DNA from: Rhodoferax sp.
GTDB taxonomy: Bacteria > Pseudomonadota > Gammaproteobacteria > Burkholderiales > Burkholderiaceae_C
DNA length: 7,782 nucleotides
Assembly: GCA_016463455.1 (NCBI GenBank)
Contig: JAEMRG010000092.1
Location: 1 to 7,782, forward strand
Direction of reading: 5' to 3'
Both the position numbers and the translations under genes were made by a program. Of the stretch, positions 4,884-7,782 are shown in pieces. Below the pieces are notes generated by a model. The model had not been told where the DNA came from. It made no database searches and saw only the letters and a list, made by a program, of their open reading frames with translations. Each line of letters opens with the position of its first letter. The stretch's first letter is position 1.

Positions 4884-6833
4884 TTAGCTTGGCGCCAGAG
4901 CCCGCGCTATGGTGTTGCGCTTGACGCGGGTTTTGGGGCAGGGCGTATCCAGCTCAAACCAAGTGCGTACGTCTTCTTCCAGCCCCAAGCCGTGCATAAA
5001 GTTGTAAATCGCTTTTTTCAGTCCCAGGCCTAGGCGCTCGTGGTCCACACCCGTCGGGTCGCTAAAGCCGATATCGTTGCGCGCAAAACCGGCGAAGGTC
5101 GTTTCCTGGAGCGCCACGCCATAAGCCTTGGGGTCCAAGCCCACCGGCGAATGCACGGTGCAAGTAAAGCGATGGAAAAACCCGCTTTGAATGCAGCCGT
5201 TTTCAAACAGTTGGCGCACGTACTCCAGCGCGTCCACCGTCTCTTGCACCGTCTGGGTAGGAAAGCCGTACATCAGGTAGGCGTGGACCAAAATGCCGGC
5301 CTCTGAAAAGCCCTTGGTCACCCGCGCCACTTGGTCTACTGTCACGCCTTTTTGCATCAGCGCCAGCAGCCGGTCGGACGCTACCTCCAGCCCGCCGGAC
5401 AGGGCAATACAGCCGCTTTGGGCCAGCAACTCGGCTAGTTGCGGAGTGAAGCTTTTTTCAAAGCGGATATTGCCCCACCAAGAAATAGAGAGCTTGCGGC
5501 GCAGAAGTTCTTGTGCCAAGGCCTTGAGCATCTTGGGCGGTGCCGCCTCATCGACAAAGTGAAAGCCGGTTTGCCCGGTCTCGGCCACGATGGCTTCGAT
5601 GCGGTCCACCAAGGTCTGTGCGGTGGCGGTTTCATAGCGGCCTATGTAATCCAGGCTGACATCGCAAAAACTGCATTTTTTCCAGTAGCAGCCTTGGGCA
5701 ATCGTCAGCTTGTTCCAGCGCCCGTCGCTCCACAGGCGGTGCATGGGGTTGAGCATGTCCAGCAGGGATAAATACTTGTCTAAGGGCAGACCGTCCCAGG
5801 TGGGCGCGCCCACATCCTCAAACGCAATATCAGGCTCTTGCCATTGCATGTAGCGCACCGTCTGGCTGCTTGCCTCGCGCACAAACGTACGCACCAGGCG
5901 CTCTACCGAGCGCTTGCCTTGCAGGTGTTCCAGCAGCGCAAGCAAGGGACGCTCACCGGCGTCCAGGCAGACGAAGTCCACATAATCAAACACCCGCGGC
6001 TCAGCCAGCTGGCGTAATTCGGTGTTTACATAGCCGCCGCCCAAGGCAATGCGCACTTGCGGGCTATGTGCTTTGATGCTTTGCGCAATGCGCAGCGCGC
6101 CGTACATGGCGCCCGGAAAGGGAACCGAAAGCACGACCAGCTGCGCTTGGTGTTTTTGCAAAGCGGCCAGCGTTAAATCATGCAGCACCGTATCCATCAA
6201 ATTAGGCGTTTGCGCCAGGGCCTGGGCTAGAGGCTCAAAGCTGGGCTGGCTGGCCGCCAGCGATTCTCCATAGCGTACAAATTCAAAGCGCGGATCAATA
6301 GCATCGCGCAGCACGTCGGCCAGGTCGTTGAGGTACAGCGTGGCCAAATGCCGGGCCCTGTCGTTTTGTCCTAGCGCACCAAAAGCCCAGGCCAAGGGGT
6401 CCGGCGCGTCGCCGTCGCCATAGACATCCAGCGCGGCAAAGCGCGGCCCTTCAGGCAAAAATCCGCGCCCTGCGATGCGGTGGCTGAGCGTGGAGTCACG
6501 TCCCTGCAAAAACGCGATGACCGGGGCAATCGTGCTCCGATAATCCGTAAAAGCGTGCAAAAAATGCTGCACGCTGGGGCTGTGCTTGTTTTGGGGCAGT
6601 GTTTTAGCGACTTGGTGCACCTGCTCCAAGCCCTGCGGCGTAAGCAGCGCCAACACCAAGCCCAGCGCCAAATCTTCTTGCACCGCATCCACACCGCGCG
6701 AGCGCAAAAAACCGCTCAGGTAGGCCGTGGACGGGTAGGGCGTATTGAGCTGCGTCATCGGCGGGATGATGCTCAGCACGCGAAAACAAGAAGTGCCCGC
6801 GAGGGGCACTGCTGCTAGAGGCAAGGCGGGCAT
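4884..6833 (-). CDS. Radical SAM protein with B12-binding-like N-terminal region, function unknown
   Basis: A predicted 649-residue cytosolic protein. The N-terminal half (LSIIPPMTQLNTPYPSTAYL from about residue 20; LSVPFPGAMYGALRIAQ near 235-251; LGGGYVNTELRQL near 264-276; CLDAGERPL near 289-297) resembles the Rossmann-like B12-binding domain of many radical SAM enzymes, but the classical DxHxxG cobalamin-ligand motif is not seen. The radical SAM core begins at LTIAQGCYWKKCSFCD; Cys382, Cys387 and Cys390 give CX4CX2C instead of the common CX3CX2C. LSGGLEVASDRLL (478-490) and HAYLMYGFPTQT (517-528) fit later core strands. The reaction is not predictable; methylation or ring rearrangement are typical of the class. 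The start is uncertain: ATG 6833 has AAGG 4 bases upstream and lies 6 bases past the ETF-QO stop, but homologues are expected to begin near LSIIPP, where only a GTG (6779) is available, and a terminator lies between the two. Confidence 0.85.
   Translation of the reverse strand: MPALPLAAVPLAGTSCFRVLSIIPPMTQLNTPYPSTAYLSGFLRSRGVDAVQEDLALGLVLALLTPQGLEQVHQVAKTLPQNKHSPSVQHFLHAFTDYRSTIAPVIAFLQGRDSTLSHRIAGRGFLPEGPRFAALDVYGDGDAPDPLAWAFGALGQNDRARHLATLYLNDLADVLRDAIDPRFEFVRYGESLAASQPSFEPLAQALAQTPNLMDTVLHDLTLAALQKHQAQLVVLSVPFPGAMYGALRIAQSIKAHSPQVRIALGGGYVNTELRQLAEPRVFDYVDFVCLDAGERPLLALLEHLQGKRSVERLVRTFVREASSQTVRYMQWQEPDIAFEDVGAPTWDGLPLDKYLSLLDMLNPMHRLWSDGRWNKLTIAQGCYWKKCSFCDVSLDYIGRYETATAQTLVDRIEAIVAETGQTGFHFVDEAAPPKMLKALAQELLRRKLSISWWGNIRFEKSFTPQLAELLAQSGCIALSGGLEVASDRLLALMQKGVTVDQVARVTKGFSEAGILVHAYLMYGFPTQTVQETVDALEYVRQLFENGCIQSGFFHRFTCTVHSPVGLDPKAYGVALQETTFAGFARNDIGFSDPTGVDHERLGLGLKKAIYNFMHGLGLEEDVRTWFELDTPCPKTRVKRNTIARALAPS
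6781..6810 (-). terminator. Intrinsic terminator after the ETF-QO gene
   Basis: Reading the minus strand, AGTGCCC (6810-6804), a 5-base loop (CTCGC) and GGGCACT (6798-6792) make a perfect 7-bp GC-rich hairpin. It is followed at once by TCTTGTTTT, a T-rich tract. It begins about 30 bases after the ETF-QO stop codon. This is the best terminator-like structure in the window. It overlaps the first codons of the longest reading frame of the downstream radical SAM gene. Confidence 0.7.
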
Positions 6834-6839
6834 AAAGCC

Positions 6840-7782
6840 TTACATGCCCGCGTAGTTAGGCCCGCCGCCACCTTCTGGGGTGACCCAGACGATGTTTTGC
6901 GTCGGGTCTTTGATGTCGCAGGTTTTGCAGTGCACGCAGTTTTGCGCGTTGATTTGCAAGCGGTCGGTGTTATCGTCGTTTTTCACATATTCGTATACAC
7001 CGGCGGGGCAATAGCGCGCCTCGGGGCCTGCATACTTTTGCAAGTTGATGCTCACCGGCACCGAAGCGTCTTTTAAGGTCAGGTGGGCCGGTTGGTTTTC
7101 TTCGTGGTTGGTGTTGCTGATAAACACGCTGCTCAGGCGGTCAAAAGTTATTTTCCCGTCCGGCTTGGGATACACAATGGGTTGGCACTGCGATGCTGGC
7201 AACAAGTGCGCATGGTCGGGCTTATCGCGGTGCAGCGTCCAGGGGATATGGCCGCGTAAGACAAATTGCTCCACGCCATTCATGAGGGTGGCGACCGTCA
7301 GTCCTTTTTTGAACCAGTTTTTGAAGTTGCGGTCTTTGTGCAATTCAGCGTGCAGCCAGCTGCGCTCAAAGGCCTCGGGGTAAGCGCTTAGCTCATCATG
7401 CTGGCGACCGGCCACAACTGCGTCAAATGCGGCCTCGCCGGCCAGCATGCCGGTCTTGATAGCAGCGTGACTGCCTTTGATACGGCTCACGTTCAGATAG
7501 CCCGCGTTGCAGCCAATCAAGGCGCCACCGGGGAACACGGTTTTGGGCAGCGAGGACAGGCCGCTGGCGTTAATCGCTCGTGCGCCATAAGAAATGCGTT
7601 TGCCGTGGGCAATGCCTTTGGCTGGATCGCCTTCCAAATACCAACGCACATTGGGGTGCGACTTCCAACGCTGAAATTCTTCGAAGGGGCTCAGGTAAGG
7701 GTTGGTATAGCCCAGGCCAGTGATAAAGCCCATGGCGACTTTGTTGCCCTCCAGGTGGTACAGGAATGCACCGCCGTAAGTC
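6840..7782 (-). CDS. Electron transfer flavoprotein-ubiquinone oxidoreductase (C-terminal part, 5' end outside window)
   Basis: The frame is open through the right edge and stops at TAA 6842-6840, giving 313 of an expected ~550 residues. ETF-QO takes electrons from reduced electron-transfer flavoprotein, fed by acyl-CoA and other dehydrogenases, and passes them to ubiquinone at the inner membrane, using FAD and one [4Fe-4S] cluster. Visible segments are YGGAFLYHLEGNKVAMGFI, FEEFQRWKSHP and PGGALIGCNAGYLNVSRIKG, the last from the FAD-binding region, followed by SHAAIKTGMLAGEAAF. The C-terminal ferredoxin-like domain has YCPAGVYEYV and NCVHCKTCDIKDPTQNIVW; the four cysteines (258, 282, 285, 288 counted from the right edge) ligate the cluster. 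All expected features of this half are intact. The ATG at 7731-7733 is internal, not the start. A terminator follows shortly after the stop. Confidence 0.97.
   Translation of the reverse strand, partial: TYGGAFLYHLEGNKVAMGFITGLGYTNPYLSPFEEFQRWKSHPNVRWYLEGDPAKGIAHGKRISYGARAINASGLSSLPKTVFPGGALIGCNAGYLNVSRIKGSHAAIKTGMLAGEAAFDAVVAGRQHDELSAYPEAFERSWLHAELHKDRNFKNWFKKGLTVATLMNGVEQFVLRGHIPWTLHRDKPDHAHLLPASQCQPIVYPKPDGKITFDRLSSVFISNTNHEENQPAHLTLKDASVPVSINLQKYAGPEARYCPAGVYEYVKNDDNTDRLQINAQNCVHCKTCDIKDPTQNIVWVTPEGGGGPNYAGM

Overview
The window looks like a chromosomal stretch from a betaproteobacterium, most likely Burkholderiales close to Comamonadaceae. The reasons are the high GC content, the character of the chorismate synthase and MetY sequences, and an electron-transfer-flavoprotein:ubiquinone oxidoreductase of the aerobic quinone-using type. 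This placement is inferred from protein character only. No rRNA, tRNA, CRISPR array, insertion sequence or phage gene was seen.

Layout. The left edge (1-350, +) is the C-terminal end of an FAD-dependent oxidoreductase of the L-2-hydroxyglutarate oxidase/DAO type. It converges, with a 15-base gap, on metY (366-1661, -), a PLP-dependent O-acetylhomoserine sulfhydrylase. A divergent intergenic region with candidate back-to-back promoters separates metY from a small two-CBS-domain protein (1814-2272, +). This is followed on the same strand by aroC (chorismate synthase, 2303-3373) and aroQ (type II dehydroquinase, 3416-3862), two shikimate-pathway enzymes side by side.

The roughly 300 bases after aroQ hold no intact gene. 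They contain what reads as a collapsed pseudogene of a DODA/LigB-type extradiol ring-cleavage dioxygenase: the first ~14 codons are joined out of frame to the last ~40, with the middle missing. An unusually AT-rich segment follows, then a FrnE-like DsbA-family oxidoreductase with a CPWC motif (4165-4824, +).

The right part is on the minus strand. Reading leftward from the right edge there is the C-terminal part of ETF-QO with its [4Fe-4S] cysteines (stop at 6840). A convincing intrinsic terminator lies about 30 bases after that stop. Then comes a large radical SAM protein with a B12-binding-like N-terminal half and an unusual CX4CX2C cluster motif (4884-6833). The terminator lies inside the first codons of the longest radical SAM reading frame, so its start site is uncertain.

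Most genes are ordinary housekeeping genes (methionine and chorismate synthesis, electron transfer). The points worth a second look are the dioxygenase relic, the uncharacterised radical SAM protein, and the terminator/start overlap ahead of it. I do not see a convincing new multi-gene system here.
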